A DNA stretch of 64,000 bases from contig OMXC01000010.1 in NCBI GenBank assembly GCA_900314925.1, positions 62,001 through 126,000 of the forward strand. The letters are read 5' to 3'. The position numbers and the translations under genes were made by a program. This document shows positions 1-6,898 of this stretch, piece after piece; position 1 is the first letter of the stretch, and every line of letters starts with the position of its first letter. Origin of the DNA: an uncultured Bacteroidales bacterium. Lineage in GTDB: Bacteria > Bacteroidota > Bacteroidia > Bacteroidales > P3. A model generated the notes under the pieces. It saw only the letters and a list, made by a program, of their open reading frames with translations, was not told the DNA's origin and made no database searches.

Positions 1-620
1 GCATGGTGTTGGTGGCCGGCAGCTCGTAGAGCGTCGTGTAGCGCGCCGTGAGTTCGTCGATGCTGGCGTAGATGGCCGCCAGCGAGTCCTCGTCGAAAGG
101 GCGCCCCAGCACGTCGCAGAGCTTGGCCATGGCGCCGGTGTGCAGCAGCTCGCCGTGCAGGATGAGGTCGCCGCGCACGCCCAGCGTCAGCTGCCACAGC
201 GCGTGCTGGTAGCGCATCAGCTCCGTGGTGCGGCTCTGGATGCCCAGCTTCTTGCAGAGCTCCTCCTGGATGATGTTCTCCACGTCGCCCTCGTCGATGA
301 TGGCGCTGTTGTGGTTCACCAGCCCCTGGTTGAAGAGCATCTGCGAGCAGTAGCGGTGTATATTGCCCACGTAGAGCCCGTCGGGCACGGGGTTGCCGGT
401 GCGGTCGGCGATGCGCTGCGCCATGCCTTTGGCGGCGCGGTTGGTGAAGGTGAGGCACAGCATGTCGGCATAGTCCACGCCGCACTCATGGGCGTGCACC
501 ACGCGCTCCGTCAGTATGTCCGTCTTCCCGCATCCCGGCGGCGCCAGCACCAGATGCCGCCCGCCGCTGATCTCTATCGCCTCCTGCTGCCACGGGTCGA
601 AAGTTCGCTGCTGCATCATG
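1..620 (-). CDS. UvrD/Rep-type superfamily 1 DNA helicase, N-terminal part (cut by window edge)
   Basis: Only the first ~206 residues are in the window; the gene continues past position 1. Read on the minus strand it begins MMQQRTFDPWQQEAIE, the Q-motif region of SF1 helicases, followed by a Walker A loop APPGCGKT near residue 30 and the motif Ia-like LCLTFTNRAAKGMAQRI. These are standard for UvrD/PcrA/Rep ATP-dependent 3'-5' helicases or AddA/RecB-like relatives; which subfamily cannot be decided without the C-terminal half. Two adjacent ATG codons (618-620 and 615-617) can start it. A Bacteroidota promoter with a TATTTTTG box (679-686) lies upstream, and a 14-bp tandem repeat sits between promoter and start. 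Confidence 0.8.
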
Positions 621-645
621 TTCTTTTTAGAGTCATTTATGTCAT

Positions 646-673
646 TACGTAAATTCCGTTACGTAAATTCCGT
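646..673. repeat. 14-bp tandem direct repeat in the helicase leader
   Basis: TTACGTAAATTCCG occurs twice head to tail (646-659 and 660-673). It lies between the -7 box and the start codon of the helicase gene, that is at or just after the expected transcription start. Each unit contains the palindromic core TTACGTAA, so it could be a dimeric protein site or simply a slippage product. Confidence 0.8.
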
Positions 674-678
674 AATGC

Positions 679-686
679 AAAAATAC
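679..686 (-). promoter_or_regulatory. Bacteroidota -7 box (TATTTTTG) for the helicase gene
   Basis: Minus-strand TATTTTTG matches the TAnnTTTG consensus of the Bacteroidota housekeeping sigma factor. It predicts a start of transcription near 672 and a leader of about 50 nt. Confidence 0.6.
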
Positions 687-840
687 AACTTTTTTCGAAT
701 ACGAAGGGCGTGAAAGTAAAAAATATTGAAATTATAATTATTACTTTTATAAGTATTGCAAAAGTAATAAAAATATCCCAATCGGCAAAATAGATTCAAA
801 AAAAAACTAGGCGCAAAAATCGTCTGGCGATAGATTCATA

Positions 841-987
841 TCATTTCTTAATCGTAAGAAGCAAGCGCAATATCTTGATGACTATTTTAATCACTCCGCC
901 GGCCGCAGGAACATATTTGGCCACATCTTCTGCGATGTCGAGCACATCGGCCAACGGCACGCTTTGTGCCAGCTTCTGCACGGTCAT
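841..987 (-). CDS. 48-aa amphipathic small protein, last gene of the eleven-gene operon
   Basis: Not recognised. Starting at MTVQKL gives 48 residues, with a middle part LADVLDIAEDVAKYVPAAGG and a hydrophobic basic end VIKIVIKILRLLLTIKK that could lie on or span a membrane. I chose the ATG at 987 because it follows the stop codon of the preceding gene (992-994) by four bases and is preceded by GGAGAAG; an in-frame start at 1011 (56 aa) or 1062 (73 aa) would overlap that gene. The coupling to the 102-aa protein suggests the two act together. It could be a peptide toxin, a pore former or a membrane regulator; nothing in the sequence decides. Confidence 0.5.
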   Translation of the reverse strand: MTVQKLAQSVPLADVLDIAEDVAKYVPAAGGVIKIVIKILRLLLTIKK

Positions 988-991
988 CTTC

Positions 992-1300
992 TCATTCTTC
1001 TCCTGTTCCATCTTGTTGCAGTTGTTTGAGGTTTCCGATAAACTCGATAAGCTTCGATGCATCCTTTCCGGTCTTCTGCTGGTATTCGTCTATGCGAACC
1101 AGAAGTCCGTCGAGGTCTACTCCTTTCAACATGGCGCGGATGGCCTTGGTGCTTAGTTCCAATGTCTGCGACGACACCTCCTTGGCCGTCTGCGAAGTCC
1201 AGTTGGAAGCATCTTTGGCGGCTTTTGAAGTCCATTCCGATGCATTCCTGAGGGCTTTATCTGCGCTTTCTTTCAGCTTGTTGATGTTAATGAGTGCCAT
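992..1300 (-). CDS. 102-aa protein with 11-residue amphipathic repeats
   Basis: Not recognised. From the ATG at 1300 the protein begins MALININKLKESADKAL and then shows three successive 11-residue units, ASEWTSKAAKD, ASNWTSQTAKE and VSSQTLELSTK (about residues 20-52). This is the periodicity of LEA-type or lipid-droplet-type amphipathic helices. The rest (KGVDLDGLLVRIDEYQQ...) is a charged helix. There is no signal peptide or membrane span. It sits 14 nt after the membrane protein at 1315-1608 and is followed at four bases by the 48-aa gene. The longer upstream in-frame start would run into the preceding gene. A membrane-binding or protective role is only an inference. Confidence 0.6.
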   Translation of the reverse strand: MALININKLKESADKALRNASEWTSKAAKDASNWTSQTAKEVSSQTLELSTKAIRAMLKGVDLDGLLVRIDEYQQKTGKDASKLIEFIGNLKQLQQDGTGEE

Positions 1301-1314
1301 AAAACGATTAATGC

Positions 1315-1608
1315 CTAACCGAAGTATCCAATTATGCCAATGACGGCGGCGGGGATGAAGAAGAACTGGATGGCGTAGCCGATGGCCGTCATGAAGCGGC
1401 TGCCGGCCAATGCCATGCTGCTCTTGATCCAGAACCAACGCGGAGGCACAGTATCACCCCAGCCGACTATGCCCACCACAAGCCCGAGGACGGCGGCAAT
1501 GCCGCCAAGTATGAGCGCCAACGGCTCGGGGTCCTCGAGCAGATACAATCCTCCGATGATAAATGTTATGGGGCTGATGAATTGGAACAACCAGAGAAAT
1601 ATTGCCAT
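1315..1608 (-). CDS. 97-aa small integral membrane protein
   Basis: Not assigned to a family. The protein is mostly hydrophobic: MAIFLWLFQFISPITFIIGG begins a first span (about 3-23), LALILGGIAAVLGLVVGIVG a second (30-50), and a third lies near the C-terminus (AIQFFFIPAAVIGIIGYFG, 78-97). A short polar loop DTVPPRWFWIKSSM separates spans 2 and 3. It lies between the channel gene (49 nt upstream) and the 11-residue-repeat protein (14 nt downstream), so it is part of the same operon. A partner or accessory subunit of the channel is possible but unproven. Confidence 0.65.
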   Translation of the reverse strand: MAIFLWLFQFISPITFIIGGLYLLEDPEPLALILGGIAAVLGLVVGIVGWGDTVPPRWFWIKSSMALAGSRFMTAIGYAIQFFFIPAAVIGIIGYFG

Positions 1609-1657
1609 GGGTTTGTGAATGTGTTAATTTGTTAATGTGTGAATATATTAATATGTG

Positions 1658-3379
1658 TTACTTCTCGATGCCGTAGAGCTTTTTCCAGTAGGGAGAGTTG
1701 TCGGGGCGCACCATGTACTCTTCCGTATGTAATCCTTTGGGGCGGTTGCGTTCGAGGTCGCGGTTGAGTACATCGGCGATGTTTACGATGGCACTGTACA
1801 CTTCGTTGTCGAAGACCATCAGTTTGTACGACACCGACAGCTGCAACACGTTGGCGTCGGTGCGGCTCTGCAGGTAGCGCGCCAGCGTGGTATCGGACAG
1901 GCGCGGCTGCACTTGGTGGGCATCGATGGTGAGGCCGGCTTTCTGTAATGCTGGCTGCATGTCGTCGTAGAGTTTGCGAACCGTGGTTCGGTCGGGCGCT
2001 ATGCCGCCTTCGAAGTCGAAGCTTTGCTCTCCGGTGTCGCCGCCGAATTCGAAGTGCACGTCGGTTTTGTTCTTTACTCGTTGCTCGCCTACGACGACGA
2101 TAATCCAGTCGCCCTTGCTACGACCTTCAAGTATATGGTTGGCGAAGCGCTGAAAGGCGGGATTGGCTTGTGTATTAGCTGTCGCCGAGTAGAAGGTGCA
2201 TCGTTTCGTGCGGTCGTGATGTTGCATGGAGTAGAACTCGTTGGCTACATAGTTGAAACCGCCGAGTTGTGCGAGGTGCCAGTCGAAGTAGCTCAATCCG
2301 TTGTCGCCCACCCCGATAGGGTTGACGATGGTGACGCTTGAGCCGCGCTCCACATGGCTGCCATACTCCTCGTTGACGCAGTATTGGTTTACCACCATCA
2401 TGTCGGTCTTGGGACCTTCGGCGATGGCTGCCGCCAGATTCTTGATGCGTAGGTTGGTGGATGCCGCCACCGACTTGATGATTTCTTCCACCGTGAGATT
2501 CAGCTTTAGCGTCAGGTCGCCGAAACTGATGTTGCGTGCCGGCCAGTAGATACCCTCGCGTTGCAAGCTTTTCACTAGCATCATCTCATTGATAGCAACG
2601 GCATTGTCTTTGAGTTCCTGCTCTTTCTTTTCATCCTCCATCACGTCGCTGAACGAGCTGCCCACCAGCCCCGCCGGCACGGCGAAAATGGCGATGCCGA
2701 GGATGCCCACTAGACAGGCGATGATCTGTCCTGCAAGGGTGATGGGCGGCATATCGGCAAATCCACCGGGATCGCCGATATACTGTGCGAATGCCCACAC
2801 CACCGACGTCCATCCGTTCTCGTACACCTCCGGCTGCACTTCGTGCTCCACAAAGTAGAGGATGAACGAGAGGATGAGTGTCACAATGCCAAGAAACTCC
2901 AGCGACACCAAAAGTTCGCGTCTTTTGTTGCCAATAGCTTTGCTCAGTATGCGGAAGGCCTTTAGATAGCGGAACACGCGCATTAGACGCGCTATTCGCA
3001 GCGCTTTGAGCATCGAGTAGGGGATGGGCAGTAGGAATGCGATGTAGAAAGTGTAGGTGGAGAGGATGTCTATGAGCCCATAGAACGAGAAGCAATACCG
3101 CACACGGCCCCAGAATCCCTTATACTTGGGATCGATTATATCAGCGCACCATATTCTCAACGTCACCTCTATGGTGAAGAATATGGTGGTGAAGAGGTCC
3201 ACTGCTCTCAGCCAGTCGCCGTAGCGGTTGGCGACGCTGTCGAAGGTGGAGAGGAATACCTCGACGGTGCTCACGATGATAAGGCCGATGATGACATAGT
3301 CGACCCAGTTCTGCCATTGTTTTGTGCGCAAGTTATCGTCGAAGACCTGCGCCAACGCTTGCTTCAGTTTTTTCATCAT
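1658..3379 (-). CDS. Voltage-sensor ion channel with non-canonical pore and a large unknown cytosolic domain (573 aa)
   Basis: A six-span ion_trans channel: S1 about 27-45, S2 60-77, S3 98-118, S4 122-146, S5 157-178, pore loop 190-212, S6 214-238. S4 carries a textbook gating series, R128, R131, R134, R137 and K140, three residues apart. In place of the potassium filter T-x-G-Y-G-D the pore reads QYIGDPGGFADMPP, so ion selectivity cannot be assumed to be K+. After S6 comes a charged linker and about 310 residues (260-573) that I cannot assign. The gene overlaps the upstream coiled-coil gene by four bases (3376-3379), implying coupled translation. Its start could also be the second Met at 3376. 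Confidence 0.75.
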   Translation of the reverse strand: MMKKLKQALAQVFDDNLRTKQWQNWVDYVIIGLIIVSTVEVFLSTFDSVANRYGDWLRAVDLFTTIFFTIEVTLRIWCADIIDPKYKGFWGRVRYCFSFYGLIDILSTYTFYIAFLLPIPYSMLKALRIARLMRVFRYLKAFRILSKAIGNKRRELLVSLEFLGIVTLILSFILYFVEHEVQPEVYENGWTSVVWAFAQYIGDPGGFADMPPITLAGQIIACLVGILGIAIFAVPAGLVGSSFSDVMEDEKKEQELKDNAVAINEMMLVKSLQREGIYWPARNISFGDLTLKLNLTVEEIIKSVAASTNLRIKNLAAAIAEGPKTDMMVVNQYCVNEEYGSHVERGSSVTIVNPIGVGDNGLSYFDWHLAQLGGFNYVANEFYSMQHHDRTKRCTFYSATANTQANPAFQRFANHILEGRSKGDWIIVVVGEQRVKNKTDVHFEFGGDTGEQSFDFEGGIAPDRTTVRKLYDDMQPALQKAGLTIDAHQVQPRLSDTTLARYLQSRTDANVLQLSVSYKLMVFDNEVYSAIVNIADVLNRDLERNRPKGLHTEEYMVRPDNSPYWKKLYGIEK

Positions 3380-3636
3380 TTCTTTTTTGCACGCTCGCGT
3401 TCGCGGGCAAGGGATTCGCGTGTACGCTCTATCTCACGCTTCAGGCTCTCGATGCGGCGGTCGTGGCTGGCGGCATGGTCGATCTTCTGTTTGCGGTAGC
3501 TGGCCTTGCTGCTGGGCGAGCTGGCGTTTTTTACGTACCCAGCATATCGTTCGTTGTCTTTCTTTTTCGCCTCGCGCTCCTTGGCGACATCGGTACGCAG
3601 GTCGATAAGGCGTTTGCGATAGTATTCTACACTCAT
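3376..3636 (-). CDS. 86-aa highly charged coiled-coil protein
   Basis: Not recognised by family. It is almost wholly helical and charged: MSVEYYRKRLIDLRTDVAKE, a central spacer NASSPSSKASYRKQK, then RIESLKREIERTRESLARE and a terminal KKK. This is a two-helix coiled-coil hairpin with a Ser-rich turn. No signal peptide or membrane span is seen. Its stop codon overlaps the start of the channel gene, so the two are likely made together and may interact. The 66-nt gap to the preceding paralog gene is the largest within this operon. Confidence 0.6.
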   Translation of the reverse strand: MSVEYYRKRLIDLRTDVAKEREAKKKDNERYAGYVKNASSPSSKASYRKQKIDHAASHDRRIESLKREIERTRESLARERERAKKK

Positions 3637-3702
3637 GGTATTATGATTTAAAAAAGTGGAACCCGGCTGACAGTCTCCCGTCTGCCGGATTGGTGGTTGG
3701 CT

Positions 3703-4014
3703 TTACTTGCCGGCGGCCACAAGGGTGGCGGTGTTGTCGGCCAGCTTGCTGTTGTTCTTGTCGGCAACCTGCACACCGATGCCGTACATCTCTTTCAACT
3801 TGTCCTCGAAGTTGCCAACGCGGAGGTTGCCGCCTACGGTGAGCTCACCGCCCTTGGCGCCCTCGGCACGGATGCTGGCCAGGGTGGCGTTGTCGTCGGC
3901 AAACTGCTTGCAAGCTGGTGTGGTGTACACGCGCAGCGTAGCGCCAAAGCACTTGTTGAAGTTTTCCTTCAGGGTTTTGACCTTCATGCGGCCATCCAAT
4001 TTGAATTCTGCCAT
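3703..4014 (-). CDS. Small paralogous two-repeat protein, copy A (103 aa)
   Basis: One of three related proteins of this operon (with 4046-4393 and 6026-6388). The N-terminal half reads MKVKTLKENFNKCFGATLRVY and the C-terminal half LRVGNFEDKLKEMYGIGVQV, so each half has the plan (L)xVxx(L/F)xxxFxxxFGxxLxVY/QV followed by an acidic stretch and a TLA motif (TLASIR, TLVAAG). This is an internal duplication of a compact alpha/beta unit. It has no signal peptide. I recognise no experimentally named family; function unknown. It lies 31 nt after copy B. Confidence 0.65.
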   Translation of the reverse strand: MAEFKLDGRMKVKTLKENFNKCFGATLRVYTTPACKQFADDNATLASIRAEGAKGGELTVGGNLRVGNFEDKLKEMYGIGVQVADKNNSKLADNTATLVAAGK

Positions 4015-4045
4015 AATTGTATTGTTTTAAAGGGTTGATGATTAT

Positions 4046-4393
4046 TTATTTTGCATACTTTGCTTTCAGGGCGTCCATGTCGGACTTTTTGGCGTTCTTG
4101 GGGATTTCGGGCAGTTTGGCGAGTGTCATCTCGTCGAGTGCCAGCACCCAGTCGTCGGCCGAAGCCACCTGGACTTTCAGTCCGAAATTCTCCATCATGT
4201 CCTTCTCGAAGCCGCCCACGGTCTTGCTGCCACGGCATTCGTAGCTGCCGGTCTTGGTGGCGATTTCGCTCACCTTCTCGGCGCCAGTGAGACGTTTCTG
4301 TCCCTGGTACACGCGCAGCGTGCCACCGAATTCTTCTTTGAAGCGCTCGCAGAGCGTCGACACCAAAAGGCGTCCGTCAACTTTGATTTCCAT
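4046..4393 (-). CDS. Small paralogous two-repeat protein, copy B (115 aa)
   Basis: Shares with copy A the first unit LLVSTLCERFKEEFGGTLRVY (A has MKVKTLKENF...FGATLRVY) and the second unit KTVGGFEKDMMENFGLKVQV, with DEMTLAKLP matching the second TLA motif. It has an extra lysine-rich tail of about 20 residues (PKNAKKSDMDALKAKYAK). No signal peptide. It is the gene directly after the OmpA-type protein (32 nt). Function unknown. Divergence from copies A and C is large, so the duplication is old. Confidence 0.65.
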   Translation of the reverse strand: MEIKVDGRLLVSTLCERFKEEFGGTLRVYQGQKRLTGAEKVSEIATKTGSYECRGSKTVGGFEKDMMENFGLKVQVASADDWVLALDEMTLAKLPEIPKNAKKSDMDALKAKYAK

Positions 4394-4425
4394 AAAAAAA
4401 CGTTTTAATTTGTTAATGAAGATAA

Positions 4426-5334
4426 TTATTTAATGATTTCAAACTCTGTCCGGCGGTTCTCCGGAGCCATCGGGTCATCGGCGTTCTTCGGCTTGCTGCT
4501 GCCGAAGCCTGCGGCCTCCAGGCGGCTGGCGTCGATGCCCTCATGCTCCAAGAGGAAGGCGACGGCGGCCTGCGCGCGGGCCTCGCTGAGCTTCTGGTTG
4601 AAGTTGGCGTCGCCCTCGGCGCTGGTATGGCCTTCAATACGGAGTTTCAGTTCGGGATATTTGTTCATCAGCTTGGCTAGGTCGTGGAGAACGAATTTGG
4701 CATCGTCGCTCAGGTCTGCTTTGCCCTGCTGGAACTCGGCGGCGTTGAAATTGTCCTCGATGGCCTCAAGCTGTTGCACATATACCGTCTGCACCACAGT
4801 GTCGGTCACCGTCACCACCTCGGCTTGAGCCTTCGGTCGGCAGAGCAGGGCGATGATGAGTCCCACGATGATGGCGCCAATAATAGCCCAGAGCCACCAG
4901 GGAATGCCCTTCTTATGTGCTACAGGTGCCGGCGGTACATAGCCGTTGAGATACTCGAGACGGAACGAGCCTTTTTTGCCGCTACCCTCTGCCTCCTCGA
5001 ATTGGGCTATCTCTATTCCGTATTGGGACGCGTGGGCTACTAGACGCTCAAAGCTGGGTTTTGTCCACATTTTGACGACTGCTACTTTTGAGCCGTCACC
5101 CATAGTGAGCAGCTCGTCTTCTTTCTGGAAGAAGCCATCCCAGTTGGCATCGGTGCCACTTTCGCCTGCGCGGACAAAATTCTTCTTCACCCCACTGTCG
5201 GGGTTAAGTTCGTTTGGGAAAGCCTTCTGCAGGTCTTCTATCGTGGCCTGGGGATACATGACCATATAGGCGTGCATAATGCCCAGGGCTGTGCGGTTTT
5301 GCGCTTTGCCGTAAACGCGTACTTTGTTTACCAT
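4426..5334 (-). CDS. Inner-membrane-anchored OmpA-family protein with a cytosolic N-terminal domain (302 aa)
   Basis: There is no signal peptide. Residues 1-135 form a soluble domain (starts MVNKVRVYGKAQNRTALGIM), a single span lies at about 144-165 (IPWWLWAIIGAIIVGLIIAL), a linker follows, and residues 195-302 are an OmpA_C peptidoglycan-binding domain with GHTSAEG and NQKLSEARAQA and the ending ENRRTEFEI. The Asp of the canonical GHTD motif is Ser238. This predicts N-inside topology with the OmpA domain gripping the cell wall from the inner membrane, as in MotB-like stators or TssL-type anchors rather than an outer-membrane porin. It lies in the middle of the unknown operon, 21 nt after the PD-(D/E)XK gene. 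Confidence 0.75.
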   Translation of the reverse strand: MVNKVRVYGKAQNRTALGIMHAYMVMYPQATIEDLQKAFPNELNPDSGVKKNFVRAGESGTDANWDGFFQKEDELLTMGDGSKVAVVKMWTKPSFERLVAHASQYGIEIAQFEEAEGSGKKGSFRLEYLNGYVPPAPVAHKKGIPWWLWAIIGAIIVGLIIALLCRPKAQAEVVTVTDTVVQTVYVQQLEAIEDNFNAAEFQQGKADLSDDAKFVLHDLAKLMNKYPELKLRIEGHTSAEGDANFNQKLSEARAQAAVAFLLEHEGIDASRLEAAGFGSSKPKNADDPMAPENRRTEFEIIK

Positions 5335-5355
5335 ATTTTATGTTTTTAGGAAATA

Positions 5356-6015
5356 TTATATTTCGACAATGCAGTAATGGAATTCAACTCCCTCATAGAC
5401 GTTGTCTTCCCAGTGAACATTGTAATTCCTTTCAAGTTCAAAGTCGGGATGACTCCTGGCACAACTACTGTCTGGGTTCTTCCAATGCCTGTTTGTGTCA
5501 TGAATGCCTTCAGACATACAAAAATGGTAATTGTTCGATGTCTCACGGCAAGGATTAAGATATTGTTTGTCGTTGGTGACGAAAACTGCCAGCCCATTCT
5601 TGACTGCGGCGAAGCGACGACACACCAGCTCGACACGGCGAACATCTTTCCAGAAGTCGTACATTCCGAGGTCTTGTGCACCTTGGTTTTTCAACACTTC
5701 AACGACATCTGGCATCTCCTCGTTGAAGCGTTTCATCTTCTTGCTGTGTCGTTTGGTCTTGTACTTCAGTTCCACGGGCAAAAACTCGTCGTCTTTGCGC
5801 AAGAGAATGTCCAGCTTCAGTTCATTGTTCCAAATATAGTTGGTCAGCTCTTTTTGTGGAACATAGTATTCCACATCCACGTCGTCGTAATGGCCAGTGC
5901 CGATGAGGTGGTTCGCCAAATGCATTTGCAAGTCACGTTCATTGAATAATAATTCGCCCTCTTTGCGCGAGAGAAAATGCCGGATGTCTTCCTTGGCTTG
6001 ATTCAGTAGTTCCAT
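5356..6015 (-). CDS. PD-(D/E)XK nuclease-like protein of unknown function (219 aa)
   Basis: From the ATG at 6015 (MELLNQAKEDIRHFL) the protein shows an N-terminal helix pair containing FNERDLQMHLANHL, then a core ELKLDILLRKDDEFLPVELKYK. D69 followed by E82-x-K84 on consecutive beta strands is the signature of the PD-(D/E)XK phosphodiesterase fold. The C-terminal third is unassigned (ends VEFHYCIVEI). A longer in-frame start at 6150 would overlap the preceding gene and is rejected. The gene lies 10 nt after copy C of the paralog family. Whether it cuts DNA, RNA or nothing is unknown. Confidence 0.6.
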   Translation of the reverse strand: MELLNQAKEDIRHFLSRKEGELLFNERDLQMHLANHLIGTGHYDDVDVEYYVPQKELTNYIWNNELKLDILLRKDDEFLPVELKYKTKRHSKKMKRFNEEMPDVVEVLKNQGAQDLGMYDFWKDVRRVELVCRRFAAVKNGLAVFVTNDKQYLNPCRETSNNYHFCMSEGIHDTNRHWKNPDSSCARSHPDFELERNYNVHWEDNVYEGVEFHYCIVEI

Positions 6016-6025
6016 ATTCAAATTA

Positions 6026-6388
6026 TTAGTATTCCCCTCTTGCCGCCTGGCCAATAGTGATATTGTTGGGGACGAGGACTTTGCCGGCTTTGTCTTTGAT
6101 CTGGACGGTGACACCGAAGTTTTGGTCGAAGAGTTTCTCGGCATCGCCAACCTTCATCGAGCCTTTGATCTTCAGGCCGTCGGCCTTGGTGTTCACCTCT
6201 TTGGTGGTCTTGCTGTTCAGCGCCGCAAGGGTCATCTCGGGGTCGGCTAGCTGCACACCCTTGTAGAACGCCAGCGTTAAATCGAAATTCTTTTTGAAAT
6301 CGGCCGAGATGGTCTTCAGTTTCTTGTTAGGTGCCACCGTGAACTCAGCCTTGTTGAAGGCATCCTTGATGTTGTTTAAAAGTCCCAT
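6026..6388 (-). CDS. Small paralogous two-repeat protein, copy C (120 aa)
   Basis: Third member of the family of 3703-4014 and 4046-4393. After an N-terminal extension MGLLNNIKDAFNKAEFTVAP it shows unit 1, KKLKTISADFKKNFDLTLAFY followed by DPEMTLAAL, and unit 2, MKVGDAEKLFDQNFGVTVQI followed by ITIGQA. Spacing and hydrophobic pattern match copies A and B although identity is low. It has no signal peptide. It is the second gene of the operon, 11 nt after the secreted protein gene. Function unknown. Confidence 0.65.
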   Translation of the reverse strand: MGLLNNIKDAFNKAEFTVAPNKKLKTISADFKKNFDLTLAFYKGVQLADPEMTLAALNSKTTKEVNTKADGLKIKGSMKVGDAEKLFDQNFGVTVQIKDKAGKVLVPNNITIGQAARGEY

Positions 6389-6399
6389 GATTCTATTAT

Positions 6400-6813
6400 T
6401 TAATAGGTTAATAATATCTTTTCAATCTTCTCCGTCTTCACGGTGGGTATGATGTAAGTGAATGTCTCTTCGCGTTGAGGCCATGCCGCCGAATGTCGGT
6501 AGACAATCATTTCGAGGTAGCCCTGCCGGCGAGTGACGAAGCGGTGCAGCGCTGTTGTGGCAGCGGTGTCGTACACCATGTTGAACGGCACACTGCGCCA
6601 TTCCTCTAATGGCTGGCCGAGCGAGTCGCAGACAGTGATGTCGGCTCCGCTGACGCCTTCCATGGCTATGCTGCGCGGCGTGAAAACCATGTCGGCGATA
6701 CCCACGCATCCGGCGCAGTGGTAGGTCATGCCACCTGAGCGGTCTTTCGACCATTGGGCCCAGCTGCCAAGTGACTGCAACATGCAGAGCAACAATATGT
6801 ACGTGACCTTCAT
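6400..6813 (-). CDS. Secreted protein of unknown function (137 aa), first gene of the operon
   Basis: A clear signal peptide (MKVTYILLLCMLQSLGSWA, cleavage before QW at about residue 19-20) leads into a small domain of mostly beta character. It has a Cys pair in HCAGCVG (about 32-38) and another Cys in ITVCDS; the CxxC could form a disulfide or bind metal after export. The end KTEKIEKILLTY is not a T9SS sorting domain. It is the first gene after the regulated promoter at 6825-6871 and is followed 11 nt later by paralog copy C. No known family recognised. Confidence 0.65.
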   Translation of the reverse strand: MKVTYILLLCMLQSLGSWAQWSKDRSGGMTYHCAGCVGIADMVFTPRSIAMEGVSGADITVCDSLGQPLEEWRSVPFNMVYDTAATTALHRFVTRRQGYLEMIVYRHSAAWPQREETFTYIIPTVKTEKIEKILLTY

Positions 6814-6824
6814 ATTTACGACTG

Positions 6825-6856
6825 CAAAGTTGAGAATTTATAATATCTTTTGCAAA
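6825..6856 (-). promoter_or_regulatory. Promoter of the eleven-gene operon (-33 TTTG, -7 CAACTTTG)
   Basis: On the minus strand TTTG at 6853-6856 is followed after 20 bp by CAACTTTG (6825-6832), one base off the TAnnTTTG -7 consensus. The weak -7 box fits a promoter that needs an activator; the 15-bp box at 6857-6871 abuts the -33 element. Confidence 0.5.
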
Positions 6857-6871
6857 TCCGTTTTGGTCCGT
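6857..6871 (-). promoter_or_regulatory. Candidate regulator site 1 (TCCGT-N5-TCCGT)
   Basis: TCCGTTTTGGTCCGT, a direct repeat of TCCGT with 10-bp period, is found here and identically at 7625-7639. Both copies sit immediately upstream of a -33 element with the same 20-bp spacer to the -7 box. This is the position of a class II activator site. The HTH protein encoded at 6999-7580 is the obvious candidate binder. Confidence 0.55.
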
Positions 6872-6898
6872 TTTATAATATGTTATAACTCAACACAA

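Noticed and set aside
3703..4393. Ubiquitin-like conjugation pathway suggested by small two-unit proteins beside other small genes
   Set aside because: No C-terminal diglycine, E1, E2 or JAB gene lies in the operon; radC with a JAB domain is 13 kb away and unrelated.
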